From positions 225,815 through 289,814 of the forward strand of contig BNBX01000008.1 of NCBI GenBank assembly GCA_014656175.1: DNA of 64,000 nucleotides, given 5' to 3'. The position numbers were made by a program, and so were the translations under genes. A model generated the notes under the pieces. The model was not told the origin of the DNA and did not search any database. It saw nothing but the letters and a program-made list of their open reading frames with translations. This DNA comes from Streptomyces werraensis (lineage in GTDB: Bacteria; Actinomycetota; Actinomycetes; Streptomycetales; Streptomycetaceae). This document shows positions 23,720 through 32,987 of this stretch, in pieces (the first letter of the stretch is position 1; each line of letters starts with the position of its first letter).

Positions 23720-24453
23720 CCTGGTCCGAGATGCAGCCGCTGCTGGAACAGGCCTGTACCGAGACGCTGGTCATGGTCGGCTGGTCCACCCTGATCGCCG
23801 TCGTCGGCGGCCTTCCGCTCGGCATCCTGCTGGTCCTCACCGACAAGGGCGGACTGCTGCAGAACACCGTGGTGAACAAGGTCATCGGGCAGATCGTGAA
23901 CATCGGCCGCTCGCTGCCGTTCATCATCCTCATGGTCGCCCTGATGAACTTCACCCGCTGGGTCACCGGCACCACCATCGGCAGCGAGGCCGCGATCGTG
24001 CCGCTCGCCATCGGCGGCATCCCCTTCTTCGCGCGGCTCGTCGAGACCGCCGTGCGCGAGGTGGACCACGGGCTCGTGGAGGCCGTGCAGGCGATGGGCG
24101 GCAACACCTGGACCATCGTCCGCAAGGTTCTCGTTCCCGAGGCGCTGCCCTCGCTGATCGCCTCCACGACCACCACGGTCATCGCGCTCATCGGCTACTC
24201 CGCCATGGCCGGCACCGTCGGCGGCGGCGGACTCGGCGACCTCGCCGTCCGCTACGGCTACCAGCGCTTCGAGACCGGCCTGATGTGGATCACCGTGGCG
24301 ATCCTCGCCGTGGTCATCTCGCTGATCCAGTTCGCCGGCGACTTCGCCGCCCGCGCCCTGCACCGCCGCGGCGCCCGCTCCGGCCCCGGTCCGAAGCTGC
24401 GGCTGCTGAAGGGCGAGGAACCGGCCACCGCCGAGGTCGGCAAGGCCGCCTGA
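23716..24453 (+). CDS. metI: Methionine ABC transporter permease
   Basis: 245 residues, five to six membrane helices. The EAA coupling loop reads EVDHGLVEAVQAMGGNTWTI, followed by VLVPEALPSLIAS. Helices include GWSTLIAVVGGLPLGILLV and TVIALIGYSAMAGTVGGGG. GTG 23716 overlaps the metN stop by four bases. Forms the membrane channel of MetNIQ for L- and D-methionine. Confidence 0.93.
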   Translation: MTWSEMQPLLEQACTETLVMVGWSTLIAVVGGLPLGILLVLTDKGGLLQNTVVNKVIGQIVNIGRSLPFIILMVALMNFTRWVTGTTIGSEAAIVPLAIGGIPFFARLVETAVREVDHGLVEAVQAMGGNTWTIVRKVLVPEALPSLIASTTTTVIALIGYSAMAGTVGGGGLGDLAVRYGYQRFETGLMWITVAILAVVISLIQFAGDFAARALHRRGARSGPGPKLRLLKGEEPATAEVGKAA

Positions 24454-24537
24454 CCCGGCCGGGCCACCCGCGCCACCCTCCCCCCGACTCCCCGTGCACC
24501 AAGACGGGGTCGCACCACCCAAGGAAAGGCACTTTTC

Positions 24538-25365
24538 GTGCGTAACACCGCCAAGATCACCACCGCCGTCCTCGCCGCCGGAGCCCTCACCCTCGGGCTC
24601 TCCGCCTGCGGCTCGGACAAGGACGCCGCCTCCGACACCTCCGGCCCGCTGGTCGTCGCCGCGAGCCCCGTGCCGCACGCCGAGATCCTGAACTTCGTGA
24701 AGGACAACCTCGCCGAGAAGGCCGGCCTCGACCTCGAGGTCAAGGAGTTCACCGACTACGTCACCCCGAACACCGCGACGGAGGACGGCTCGGTCGGCGC
24801 CAACTACTTCCAGACCCAGCCGTACCTCGACGACTTCAACAAGAAGAACGGCACCCACATCGTGTCGGTCGTCGACGTTCACCTGGAGCCGCTCGGCCTC
24901 TACTCGCACAAGGTGAAGGAGGCCGACGAGCTGAAGAGCGGTGCCACCGTCGCGATCCCGAACGACACCGTCAACGAGGGCCGGGCGCTGCAGCTGCTCG
25001 CAGCCAACGGCCTGATCACCCTCAAGGACGGCGTCGGCACCTCGGCGACCCCCGCGGACATCACCGAGAACCCCAAGAAGCTCACGTTCAAGGAGCTCGA
25101 GGCCGCCCAGACCCCGCGCTCCCTCGACGACGTCGACGCGGCCGTGGTCAACGGCAACTACGCCATCGAGGCCGACCTGAAGCCCGCCGAGGACGCCCTG
25201 GTCCTCGAGAAGGCCAAGGACAACCCGAACAGCAACCTCCTCGCCGTCAAGGAGGGCCAGGAGAACGACCCGCGCGTCAAGAAGCTCGCGAAGCTCCTCA
25301 CCTCGCCCGAGGTGAAGAAGTTCATCGAGGACAAGTACGCCGGTTCCGTGCTCGCCTCCTTCTGA
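24538..25365 (+). CDS. metQ: Methionine-binding lipoprotein
   Basis: 275 residues. A lipoprotein signal ends in LGLSACGS, so Cys 22 is the lipidated residue. The NlpA/MetQ family is recognised from VAASPVPHAEILNFVKDNL, GANYFQTQPYLDDFN and VVNGNYAIEADLKPAEDAL. GTG 24538 has AAGGAAAGG 9 bases upstream. It delivers methionine to MetI. The 84-base gap after metI suggests it can be translated at a higher level than the membrane parts. Confidence 0.93.
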   Translation: MRNTAKITTAVLAAGALTLGLSACGSDKDAASDTSGPLVVAASPVPHAEILNFVKDNLAEKAGLDLEVKEFTDYVTPNTATEDGSVGANYFQTQPYLDDFNKKNGTHIVSVVDVHLEPLGLYSHKVKEADELKSGATVAIPNDTVNEGRALQLLAANGLITLKDGVGTSATPADITENPKKLTFKELEAAQTPRSLDDVDAAVVNGNYAIEADLKPAEDALVLEKAKDNPNSNLLAVKEGQENDPRVKKLAKLLTSPEVKKFIEDKYAGSVLASF

Positions 25366-25495
25366 TCCGGCCTCGCGCCGGCCACGGGGTCCACTCCGCG
25401 CGAGGGGCGGACCCCGTGGTGCGTCCCGGTGCTTTCATGCTGCATGCTGGGCAGTTCAGCAGCACCCGACGGTCTCTCAGGTTACGGAGCGGCGC

Positions 25496-26134
25496 ATGAC
25501 GAGCACCTTCCCCGACATCTCCCTCAGCACGGAGCGGTTGGTGCTGCGTCCCCTCGACGCGGACGACGTCCCCGCCCTCGCCGCGATGATGAGCGACGAG
25601 CAGGTGGGCGCCTGGACCGGTGTCCCGCAGCCGTTCACCGAGGACACCGCCCGCACCTGGATCACCGAGTACGCCCCCGCCGAACGCGCCGCGGGACACG
25701 GCCTGGACCTCGCCGTCGCCGAGTTCCTCACCCAGCGCCTGGTCGGCCTCATCCGGCTCACCCGCACCAACTGGCACGTGCGGTCCACCGAGCTGTCGTA
25801 CATCGTCGCCCCCTGGGCGCGCGGCGAGGGCTACGCCTCCGAGGCCGCGCTCGCCACCGCCCAGTGGCTCTTCGGGGACCAGAAGCTCCAGCGCATCGAA
25901 CTGCGCACCGCCGCCGACAACACCGCCGCCCAGCAGGTCGCCCAGAAGATCGGCTGCATCAGCGAGGGCGTGCTGCGCAACGCCTGCATAGCCAGGGTCC
26001 GCGGCGAGGACGGCGGCTGGAGCGAGGTCCGCACCGACTACATCGTGTGGAGCCTGCTGCCCGAGGACATCGAGGGCGCGGACGGACAACTGGCCGACAG
26101 CGGCGGCTTCCCCGGCTACACCGACTGGAACTGA
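25496..26134 (+). CDS. GNAT acetyltransferase (RimJ/RimL type)
   Basis: 212 residues. Starts TERLVLRPLDADDVPALAAM, as RimJ/RimL-like enzymes do, with ELSYIVAPWARGEGYASEAA forming the acetyl-CoA site and LRTAADNTAAQQVAQKIGC the C-terminal part. The family acetylates ribosomal protein N-termini, amino groups of small molecules or antibiotics. ATG 25496 follows CGGAGC. Independent of its neighbours. Confidence 0.85.
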   Translation: MTSTFPDISLSTERLVLRPLDADDVPALAAMMSDEQVGAWTGVPQPFTEDTARTWITEYAPAERAAGHGLDLAVAEFLTQRLVGLIRLTRTNWHVRSTELSYIVAPWARGEGYASEAALATAQWLFGDQKLQRIELRTAADNTAAQQVAQKIGCISEGVLRNACIARVRGEDGGWSEVRTDYIVWSLLPEDIEGADGQLADSGGFPGYTDWN

Positions 26135-26261
26135 CGTCCGAGGGGCGGACGGCGGCCCGCACCGGCGCGGCGGCCCGTGACCGCACCAGGTAATCTCAGC
26201 AGACCGCCTCCGGGCGGAACAGCCGACGACGACCTGCGCAAACCTCAGGAGACTGACGACG

Positions 26262-27473
26262 ATGGCCGACCGGGTCACGGTGATCGGCTGGGACGGCTCG
26301 CCGCTGACCGACGCGGCACGCGCCGCGCTCGGCGCCGCCACGCTGGTCGCAGGCGCCGCACACCATCTGGCGCTTCCCGAGGTGCCCCCCGCGGCCGAGC
26401 GGATCCGCCTCGGCTCCGTCTCCCTCGCCGCCCGCCGCATCGCCGCCCACCGCGGCACCGCGGTCGTGCTCGCCGACGGCGACCCCGGCTTCTTCGGCGT
26501 CGTGCGCACCCTGCGCGCACCCGAGTTCGGCCTGGAGGTCGAGGTCGTGCCCGCGGTCTCCTCGGTCGCCGCCGCCTTCGCCCGGGCCGGGATGCCGTGG
26601 GACGACGCGGAGGTGGTCGTCGCCCACCCGCGCACCCTGCGCCGCGCGGTGAACGTGTGCCGGGCCCACACCAAAGTGGCGGTTCTCACCTCGCCCGGCG
26701 CCGGGCCCGCCGAACTCGGCCTGCTGATGGAGGGCGTCCACCGCTCCTTCGTCATCTGCGAGGAACTCGGCACCGAGCGCGAACAGGTCACCGTCGTCAC
26801 CTCCGACAAGGCCGCCGACCACACCTGGCGCGACCCCAACGTGGTCATCGTCATCGGCGGCCCGGTGGCCTCCGGCGACTCCGCCGGCTGGATCGCCGGA
26901 CGCAACCCCTCCGCGGGGCCGCGCGGCTGGACCCTGCCCGCCGGGGAGTACGGCGGCGACCTCGGCGAGGGCGAGCGGGAACCCGTGCGCACCGGCCAAC
27001 TCGCCCGTCTGGGACCGGGCCTTGGCGACCTCGTCTGGGACATCGGCTGCGGCTCCGGGGCGTTCGCCACGGACGCGGCACGGGCCGGGGCCGCCGTCAT
27101 CGCCGTCGACCGCGACCGCCACGCCTGCGCCCGCACCGACGCCGCCGCGCGCCGCCAAGGCGTGCAGATGCAGATCGTCCACGGCGCCGCGCCGCAGATC
27201 CTGGAGAACCTCCCCGAGCCGGACGTGGTCAGGGTCGGCGGCGGGGGAGCGGCCGTGGTCTCCGCCGTGGCCGACCGCCGTCCGCAGCGCATCGTCACGC
27301 ACGCCGCCACCCGCGACGCCGCCGAACTGATCGGCCGGAACCTGACGGAGCACGGCTACCGCGTCGAGTGCGCCCTCCTCCAGTCCGTCGAACTCGACAC
27401 CCAGGCCTGGACGGAGAAGGAACGGAGCGTCGCGTTCCTGCTCAGCGGGGTGCTGCCCGCCCGGGGCCGCTGA
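26262..27473 (+). CDS. cbiET: Precorrin-6Y C5,15-methyltransferase (decarboxylating)
   Basis: 403 residues, fusion of CbiE and CbiT (as in CobL). Residues 1-200 are the C5 methyltransferase domain: VIGWDGSPLTDAARAALGAA, VVLADGDPGFFGVVRTL, VPAVSSVAAAFARAGMPWDD. Residues 240-400 are the C15 methyltransferase and decarboxylase with the SAM motif DLVWDIGCGSGAFATDAA and AVDRDRHACARTDAAA. Acts in aerobic or anaerobic cobalamin ring synthesis. It stands 369 bases ahead of the bluB-cobT gene. No B12 riboswitch fits in the 127 bases upstream. Confidence 0.92.
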   Translation: MADRVTVIGWDGSPLTDAARAALGAATLVAGAAHHLALPEVPPAAERIRLGSVSLAARRIAAHRGTAVVLADGDPGFFGVVRTLRAPEFGLEVEVVPAVSSVAAAFARAGMPWDDAEVVVAHPRTLRRAVNVCRAHTKVAVLTSPGAGPAELGLLMEGVHRSFVICEELGTEREQVTVVTSDKAADHTWRDPNVVIVIGGPVASGDSAGWIAGRNPSAGPRGWTLPAGEYGGDLGEGEREPVRTGQLARLGPGLGDLVWDIGCGSGAFATDAARAGAAVIAVDRDRHACARTDAAARRQGVQMQIVHGAAPQILENLPEPDVVRVGGGGAAVVSAVADRRPQRIVTHAATRDAAELIGRNLTEHGYRVECALLQSVELDTQAWTEKERSVAFLLSGVLPARGR

Positions 27474-27842
27474 GCCCCAAAGCCGTCCCCGTGATCGGTT
27501 TGTCGTACTGCGCGCGGTAGGCTGGCCGATCGTTGTACCGCACTGGTCACCCGGCGCTTCGTCGGCCAATGTCCACAAAGCGCGCCCGTTTTGGGGTGGG
27601 TCGTGGTACGGCAGGAACCGGAGGACGCGCAACGTGGCGCAGTCCACAGCGGAACCGTCGCCGATCAAGCTGACGCGACGGCGGTGCGCCCGCGACAATG
27701 CCAGTGAATGGCTTTGTCGCCTTTTTCGGGCGGGCCGTTCGTGCCGCTGGGGACGCACGCTCGTTCTTCAGTGTGGGGCGGTCGGTGCGCCGTTCCGGGT
27801 GAGCTGGTCGTAGGAGCACTAACCGATGGGCGAGGGGTACGC
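27474..27842 (+). other. Long leader region of the bluB-cobT gene
   Basis: 369 bases without a convincing gene. It contains a U-tailed hairpin (27692-27725) and GAGGGG before the ATG at 27843. An open frame at 27634-27813 with a GGAGG site encodes 59 residues of ordinary composition, but its third-position G+C falls in the second half. The cobalamin riboswitch B12 box is not seen. Confidence 0.5.
27692..27725 (+). terminator. Intrinsic-terminator-like hairpin inside the cobT leader
   Basis: GCGACAATGCC (27692-27702) and GGCTTTGTCGC (27710-27720) pair at 10 of 11 positions around a 7-base loop, followed at once by CTTTTT. It is 118 bases before the start of the bluB-cobT gene and 219 bases after cbiET. 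A U-tailed terminator is rare in such G+C-rich DNA. It could end cbiET transcripts or act as an attenuator for the downstream gene. Confidence 0.65.
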
Positions 27843-30800
27843 ATGACCGACACCGGCCAGGTCCCGGGCGAGGGACTGCCGGAGAACGCAGGCAGGGTGG
27901 AGCAGCCGGGCGTCGCCGCGTCCGACGCGTACACCTACCTCTCCGACAGTCCCGCCGAGGACGAAGACCTGCTGCTGCCGGGCGCCCAGGGCGCCTGGGG
28001 CAACGAGATCGCGCCGCCCGCGCCCGAGCCGGTCGTCGAGACCGTCCACCAGCCGGGCCCGCACGAGACGGACGGCCGTGACAGCGGCTCCGTCGACCTC
28101 GGAGGCGTCCGCCCGCCCGAGCCGCAGCAGCAGGCGCCCGCGCCCGCCCCTTCTCCGCCTCCCGCCGCGCCGCGCCGTCCGCTGCACCTCGGCCCGCCGC
28201 TGCCCGACCTGTCCGCGAGCCCGGTCCGCTCCCTCGCCGACCGAGGCCCCGCCGACCTTCCGGCCCGCCAGCCGGGCCCGCCGACCCTCGGCCCCGAGTA
28301 CCTCGACGTCCCGCGCGCGCGGGAGGCCGCCGCACCGCAGGGCGCACCCTGGGTCGCCCAGGGCGCGGCGGCTCCGGCCGACCGGCCCGTGGACGCGGCC
28401 CAGGCGGCCGTCGCCCGGGTCGCCACGCAGGCGGTCGGCACGTCGGTCGCCGCCGAGGGCGAGCAGACGCCTGCGGCGGCGTACGGCGAGCAGGCCACGC
28501 CGGCCGTGCCGGGACCGGGTGCGCCCGGGGACGCGGTGGCCGGCGACGACGGGAATGCGCCGGCGGACGCGGCTCCTGGTGAGGTGACGGAGGCCGCTCA
28601 GCAGGCCGGCGTCGCGGTGGCTCCGGAAGCCGCCGCGGACGGAACCGTGACGCCGGAGGCCGGCCGGGCACCGGTCGCCGCCGTGACCGGCCCGGGGGAG
28701 ACGCAGGACGCGCCCGCCGCCGAGGCGGCGGACGCCGGCGCGCCCGTGCCGTCGCCCGAGGGCGCTCAGGTGCCGCAGGAGGTGGCCCAGGAGCCGCAGG
28801 CCCCCCAGGCCGAGGCCGAGGCGCCGGTCGCCCCGCAGGCGGCGCACGACACAGGTGAGACGGTGGTCGTACCTGAGCAGGCCCAGGCGCCGGAGGCCGT
28901 CGTGGCGGACGGTCAGGACGACCCGGACCGGGCGGCTGCCGCCGGGACGGCCGCGCCGCAGACGGCGGAACCGCAGGCGACCGACGTGCAGGTGGCCGTC
29001 GACGAGACCGCCGGTGCGCCGGACGCCGAGGCCCGGGAAGCCCTCGCCGTCGCAGCGGGCACTGCCGTGCCCGAGGCCGTGCCGGCCCCCGAGGCGCACG
29101 AAGCCGCCCCGGTGCCGGACGCCGCCGCGGCGCAGGACGCGCAGACGCCCGAGGTCCCGGCCATCGAGGCCCCCGACACCGCCGTACCGGCCGCGGAGGC
29201 TCCGGTGACCGCCGCGTCCCCGCAGCCCGCGCCCGCACCGGAGACCGAAGCCCCGGTGGCGGAGCCGACCGCCGAGGCGGTCCCGGCTCCCGAAGCCCCG
29301 GTGGCCCCGGAGCCCGTACCGGCCGCCGCGGAAACCGCGGCTGCCCCTGAGCCCCAGGCCGTGCCCTCGCCCCAGGGCGGCGGGGAGTCCGTGCCCGCGC
29401 CCGAGCCCGTGCAGGGCCCCCAGCAGACGCCCGCGCACGCGACCCCGGTCCCGGGCACCCTGCCGCTCGAGCCCGAGGCGGACCAGCCGCTGGGTCGGTT
29501 CGTCCCCGTGGACGGCACCGTGCCCACCGCGCCCCACCTCGCCCCGACCCCGCCGCAGGGCGTGACGGTCCCCGAGGAGGCAGCCCCCGAGGGCGCGCCC
29601 GCCGAGGCGCACGCCGCTGTGGAGACCCCCGCCCCCGCCGACGACCGCGCCCCCGCCCCCGAGCCCGCCCCCGCCGCCGCCGTGCCGCCGGCCCCCGCCG
29701 CCGACGCCGAGGCCGACGTCGCGCAGAACGCCGACGACCTGGACACCCAGGGCGCCGGCGTGGAGCCAGGGCCGGCGCCGCAGGCGGAGCCGGCCGGTCC
29801 CGCCGCTCCCGGTTACGCGGACGCGGAACGCGAGGCCGTGCTCAAGGTGATGCGCGAGCGCCGCGACATCCGCAACGGCTTCCGCGGCGACCCCATCCCG
29901 CACGAGGTGCTGCTGCGCGTCCTGGAGGCCGCCCACACCGCGCCCTCCGTCGGGCACTCGCAGCCCTGGGACTTCGTCGTCATCCGCTCCGAGGAGACCC
30001 GGCGCCGGATGCACGAGCTGGCGATGCGCCAGCGCGAGGCCTACGCCAAGACGCTCCCCAAGGGCCGGGCCAAGCAGTTCAAGGAACTGAAGATCGAGGC
30101 CATCCTCGACACCCCGGTGAACATCGTGGTCACCGCCGACCCCACGCGCGGCGGACGCCACACCCTCGGACGGCACACCCAGCCGCAGATGGCGCCGTAC
30201 TCCTCGGCGCTCGCGGTGGAGAACCTCTGGCTCGCCGCCCGCGCCGAGGGCCTCGGCGTGGGCTGGGTCAGCTTCTTCGACGAGCGCGAGATGGTCCGCG
30301 CCCTGGACCTGCCCGAGCACCTGGAGGTCGTCGCCTATCTGTGCGTCGGCTACGTCGACGAGTTCCCGGACGAGCCCGAGCTGATGCAGGCCGGCTGGTC
30401 CAAGCGGCGCCCCCTGTCGTGGGTGGTGCACGAGGAGACGTACGGCCGCCGCGCCCTGCCCGGAGAGGACCCCCACGACCTGCTTGCCGAGACCGTCGCG
30501 CAGATCCGCCCGCTGGACGCCAAGGCGCTCGGCGAGGCGTGGGAGCGCCAGAAGCGCATGACCAAGCCGGCCGGAGCGCTCGGCATGCTGGAGATCATCT
30601 CCGCCCAGCTGTCGGGGCTGTCCCGGCAGTGCCCCCCGCCCATCCCGGAGCCCGCGGCGGTCGCGATCTTCGCCGGCGACCACGGGGTGCACGCCCAGGG
30701 CGTCACCCCCTGGCCGCAGGAGGTCACCGCCCAGATGGTGGCCAACTTCCTCGGCGGGGGAGCGGTGTGCAACGCCTTCGCCGCCCAGGTCGGCGCCGAG

Positions 30801-31529
30801 GTCTGCGTGGTCGACGTGGGCGTCTCCTCCGACCTGCCGGCCACGCCCGGACTGCTGCCGCGCAAGATCCGCGCCGGTACGTCCGACATGACCGCCGGGC
30901 CCGCGATGACCCGCGAGGAGGCCAAGCAGGCCGTCGAGGTGGGCATCGAGACGGCCCGCGACCTCGTCGCGGCCGGCAACAAGGCCCTCCTCACGGGTGA
31001 GATGGGCATCGCGAACACCACGGCGTCCGCGGCCCTCATCTCCGTCTACACCGGCGCCGACCCGGCCGAGGTCACCGGCCGCGGCACCGGCATCAACGAC
31101 GAGACACTCGCCCGCAAGACCGATGTCGTGCGCCGCGCCCTGGAGTTGCATCAGCCCGACCCGTCCGACCCCCTCGGCGTGCTGGCCGCGGTCGGCGGGT
31201 TCGAACACGCGGCGATGGTCGGCCTGCTGCTCGGCGGTGCGTCGCTGCGGACGCCGGTGATCCTGGACGGCGTCAGCGCGGGCGCCGCCGCGCTCGTCGC
31301 CCGCGCCATCGCGCCGGAGGTCCTCGCGGCCTGCATCGCCGGCCACCGCAGCGCGGAGCCCGGCCATGTGGCCGCGCTCAACAAGCTGGGGCTGCGCCCG
31401 CTGGTCGACCTCGACCTGCGGCTCGGCGAGGGCACGGGCGCGCTGCTCGCACTCCCGCTGGTCCAGAGCACGGCCCGCGCCATGCACGAGGTCGCCACGT
31501 TCGACTCGGCGGGCGTGACGGAGAAGTAG
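27843..31529 (+). CDS. cobT: BluB-CobT fusion: DMB synthase + nicotinate-nucleotide:DMB phosphoribosyltransferase
   Basis: 1228 residues. Residues 1-655 are a low-complexity Ala/Pro/Glu/Val chain without a recognisable domain. Residues about 656-880 are a nitroreductase-fold BluB domain (RRDIRNGFRGDPIPHEVLL, HTAPSVGHSQPWDFVVI) that breaks down FMN to dimethylbenzimidazole. Residues about 885-1228 are CobT (AIFAGDHGVHAQGVTPWP, ANTTASAALISVYTGA and the LGEGTGALL catalytic region), which activates that base as its riboside phosphate. The fusion couples base synthesis to its use. ATG 27843 has GAGGGG 8 bases upstream. Role of the long N-terminus is unknown. Confidence 0.92.
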   Translation: MTDTGQVPGEGLPENAGRVEQPGVAASDAYTYLSDSPAEDEDLLLPGAQGAWGNEIAPPAPEPVVETVHQPGPHETDGRDSGSVDLGGVRPPEPQQQAPAPAPSPPPAAPRRPLHLGPPLPDLSASPVRSLADRGPADLPARQPGPPTLGPEYLDVPRAREAAAPQGAPWVAQGAAAPADRPVDAAQAAVARVATQAVGTSVAAEGEQTPAAAYGEQATPAVPGPGAPGDAVAGDDGNAPADAAPGEVTEAAQQAGVAVAPEAAADGTVTPEAGRAPVAAVTGPGETQDAPAAEAADAGAPVPSPEGAQVPQEVAQEPQAPQAEAEAPVAPQAAHDTGETVVVPEQAQAPEAVVADGQDDPDRAAAAGTAAPQTAEPQATDVQVAVDETAGAPDAEAREALAVAAGTAVPEAVPAPEAHEAAPVPDAAAAQDAQTPEVPAIEAPDTAVPAAEAPVTAASPQPAPAPETEAPVAEPTAEAVPAPEAPVAPEPVPAAAETAAAPEPQAVPSPQGGGESVPAPEPVQGPQQTPAHATPVPGTLPLEPEADQPLGRFVPVDGTVPTAPHLAPTPPQGVTVPEEAAPEGAPAEAHAAVETPAPADDRAPAPEPAPAAAVPPAPAADAEADVAQNADDLDTQGAGVEPGPAPQAEPAGPAAPGYADAEREAVLKVMRERRDIRNGFRGDPIPHEVLLRVLEAAHTAPSVGHSQPWDFVVIRSEETRRRMHELAMRQREAYAKTLPKGRAKQFKELKIEAILDTPVNIVVTADPTRGGRHTLGRHTQPQMAPYSSALAVENLWLAARAEGLGVGWVSFFDEREMVRALDLPEHLEVVAYLCVGYVDEFPDEPELMQAGWSKRRPLSWVVHEETYGRRALPGEDPHDLLAETVAQIRPLDAKALGEAWERQKRMTKPAGALGMLEIISAQLSGLSRQCPPPIPEPAAVAIFAGDHGVHAQGVTPWPQEVTAQMVANFLGGGAVCNAFAAQVGAEVCVVDVGVSSDLPATPGLLPRKIRAGTSDMTAGPAMTREEAKQAVEVGIETARDLVAAGNKALLTGEMGIANTTASAALISVYTGADPAEVTGRGTGINDETLARKTDVVRRALELHQPDPSDPLGVLAAVGGFEHAAMVGLLLGGASLRTPVILDGVSAGAAALVARAIAPEVLAACIAGHRSAEPGHVAALNKLGLRPLVDLDLRLGEGTGALLALPLVQSTARAMHEVATFDSAGVTEK

Positions 31530-31539
31530 GAGAAGACGC

Positions 31540-31573
31540 CCCCGCCCCTCCCGTCGACACGGGTCGGGCGGGG
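31540..31573 (+). terminator. cobT terminator
   Basis: Two stacked stems, CCCCGCCC/GGGCGGGG (31540-31547, 31566-31573) and CCCGT/ACGGG (31550-31554, 31559-31563), with symmetric 2-base interior bulges and a 4-base loop. It begins 10 bases after the bluB-cobT stop. Confidence 0.7.
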
Positions 31574-31750
31574 AGGCCGTCCGTGGTGGGCCCGTGGGTG
31601 CGTGGGCGAAGGCAGGCCCTCGATGAGACCCGTCCCACTCCCCGGACCCTCCCCACCCCTGCCACCCGCGGGCATAAAATGCCACGTCAGGCCCGCTCCG
31701 ACGCCGCAGCGTGCCCGCTGACCCACCGCTCGTCCGAGGAGCCCCAGCTG

Positions 31751-32986
31751 ATGGCCGAACACCCGCCCTACCCCGTAGGCCTCCGCCTCACCGGACGCCG
31801 GGTCGTCGTCCTCGGCGGCGGCCAGGTCGCCCAGCGGCGTCTTCCCGCCCTGATCAAGGCGGGCGCCGACATCCACCTCGTGTCACCGGAGGCCACCCCC
31901 TCCGTGGAGGCGATGGCGGACGCCGGTGAGATCACCTGGCACCGCCGCCCCTACGCCGAGGGCGACCTCGCCGACGCCTGGTACGCGCTGATCGCGACCA
32001 GCGATCCCGACGCCAACACCGCCGCCTCCGCCGAGGCGGAGGCGCACCGCGTCTGGTGCGTCCGCTCCGACGACGCCGACCGGGCCACCGCCTGGACCCC
32101 GGCGACCGGCCACAGCGAGGGCGTCACCGTCGCCGTGCTCACCACCGACGCCCGCGGACGCGACCCCCGGCACACCGCGGCCGTCCGTGACGCCGTGGTC
32201 GAGGGCCTGCGCGACGGCACCCTCGTCGCCCCGCACTTCCGCACCCGCACCGCGGGCGTCGCCCTCGTCGGCGGCGGCCCCGGCGACCCGGACCTCATCA
32301 CCGTGCGCGGACGCCGTCTGCTCGCCGAGGCCGACGTCGTCATCGCCGACCGCCTCGGCCCGCGCGACCTCCTCGCCGAACTCCCCGCGCACGTCGAGGT
32401 GATCGACGCGGCGAAGATCCCGTACGGCCGCTTCATGGCCCAGGAGGCCATCAACAACGCGCTGATCGAGCACGCCAAGCAGGGCAAGTCCGTGGTCCGC
32501 CTCAAGGGCGGCGACCCGTACGTCTTCGGGCGCGGCATGGAGGAACTGCACGCCCTCGCCGAGGCCGGCATCCCCTGCACCGTCGTCCCCGGCATCTCCA
32601 GCTCCATCTCCGTGCCGGGTGCGGCCGGCATCCCCGTCACCCACCGGGGGGTGGCGCACGAGTTCACCGTGGTCAGCGGCCATGTCGCCCCCGACGACGA
32701 GCGCTCCCTGGTCGACTGGCCGTCGCTGGCGAAGCTGACCGGCACCCTGGTGATCCTCATGGGCGTCGACAAGATCGGCCGGATCGCCGAGACACTGGTG
32801 GCGCACGGCAAGTCCCCGGACACCCCGGTCGCCCTCGTCCAGGAGGGCACCACCGCTGCCCAGCGCCGCGTCGACGCGACCCTCGCCACGGTCGGCGAGA
32901 CGGTCGTCGCCCAGGACGTCAAGCCCCCGGCGGTCATCGTCGTCGGCGACGTCGTGGCCCTCGGCCCGGACGGGACGACCGCCTGA
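31751..32986 (+). CDS. cysG: Siroheme synthase: precorrin-2 dehydrogenase / uroporphyrinogen-III C-methyltransferase
   Basis: 411 residues. The N-terminal 160 residues are a Rossmann dehydrogenase (VVVLGGGQVAQRRLPAL) like Met8/CysG-N. The C-terminal 240 residues are the SAM-dependent CobA domain (VALVGGGPGDPDLITVRG, RLKGGDPYVFGRG, VVPGISSSISVPGAAGIPVT). It makes precorrin-2, the branch point to cobalamin and siroheme. ATG 31751 has GAGGAG 10 bases upstream. It is 1 base from the rRNA methyltransferase gene, although the two functions are not obviously related. Confidence 0.92.
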   Translation: MAEHPPYPVGLRLTGRRVVVLGGGQVAQRRLPALIKAGADIHLVSPEATPSVEAMADAGEITWHRRPYAEGDLADAWYALIATSDPDANTAASAEAEAHRVWCVRSDDADRATAWTPATGHSEGVTVAVLTTDARGRDPRHTAAVRDAVVEGLRDGTLVAPHFRTRTAGVALVGGGPGDPDLITVRGRRLLAEADVVIADRLGPRDLLAELPAHVEVIDAAKIPYGRFMAQEAINNALIEHAKQGKSVVRLKGGDPYVFGRGMEELHALAEAGIPCTVVPGISSSISVPGAAGIPVTHRGVAHEFTVVSGHVAPDDERSLVDWPSLAKLTGTLVILMGVDKIGRIAETLVAHGKSPDTPVALVQEGTTAAQRRVDATLATVGETVVAQDVKPPAVIVVGDVVALGPDGTTA

Positions 32987-32987
32987 C

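Noticed and set aside
27634..27813. 59-codon frame with a GGAGG site in the cobT leader
   Set aside because: Third-position G+C drops in its second half and it runs through the U-tailed hairpin, so the leader structure explains the region better. Kept as a doubt only.
27474..27842. Cobalamin riboswitch in the cobT leader
   Set aside because: The conserved B12 box and the long-range pairing elements I would expect were not found by eye.
27819..31685. Open frame of 1288 codons opposite the bluB-cobT gene
   Set aside because: Shadow of the low-complexity and domain-coding strand; composition is Gly/Arg/Leu/Val-rich without motifs.
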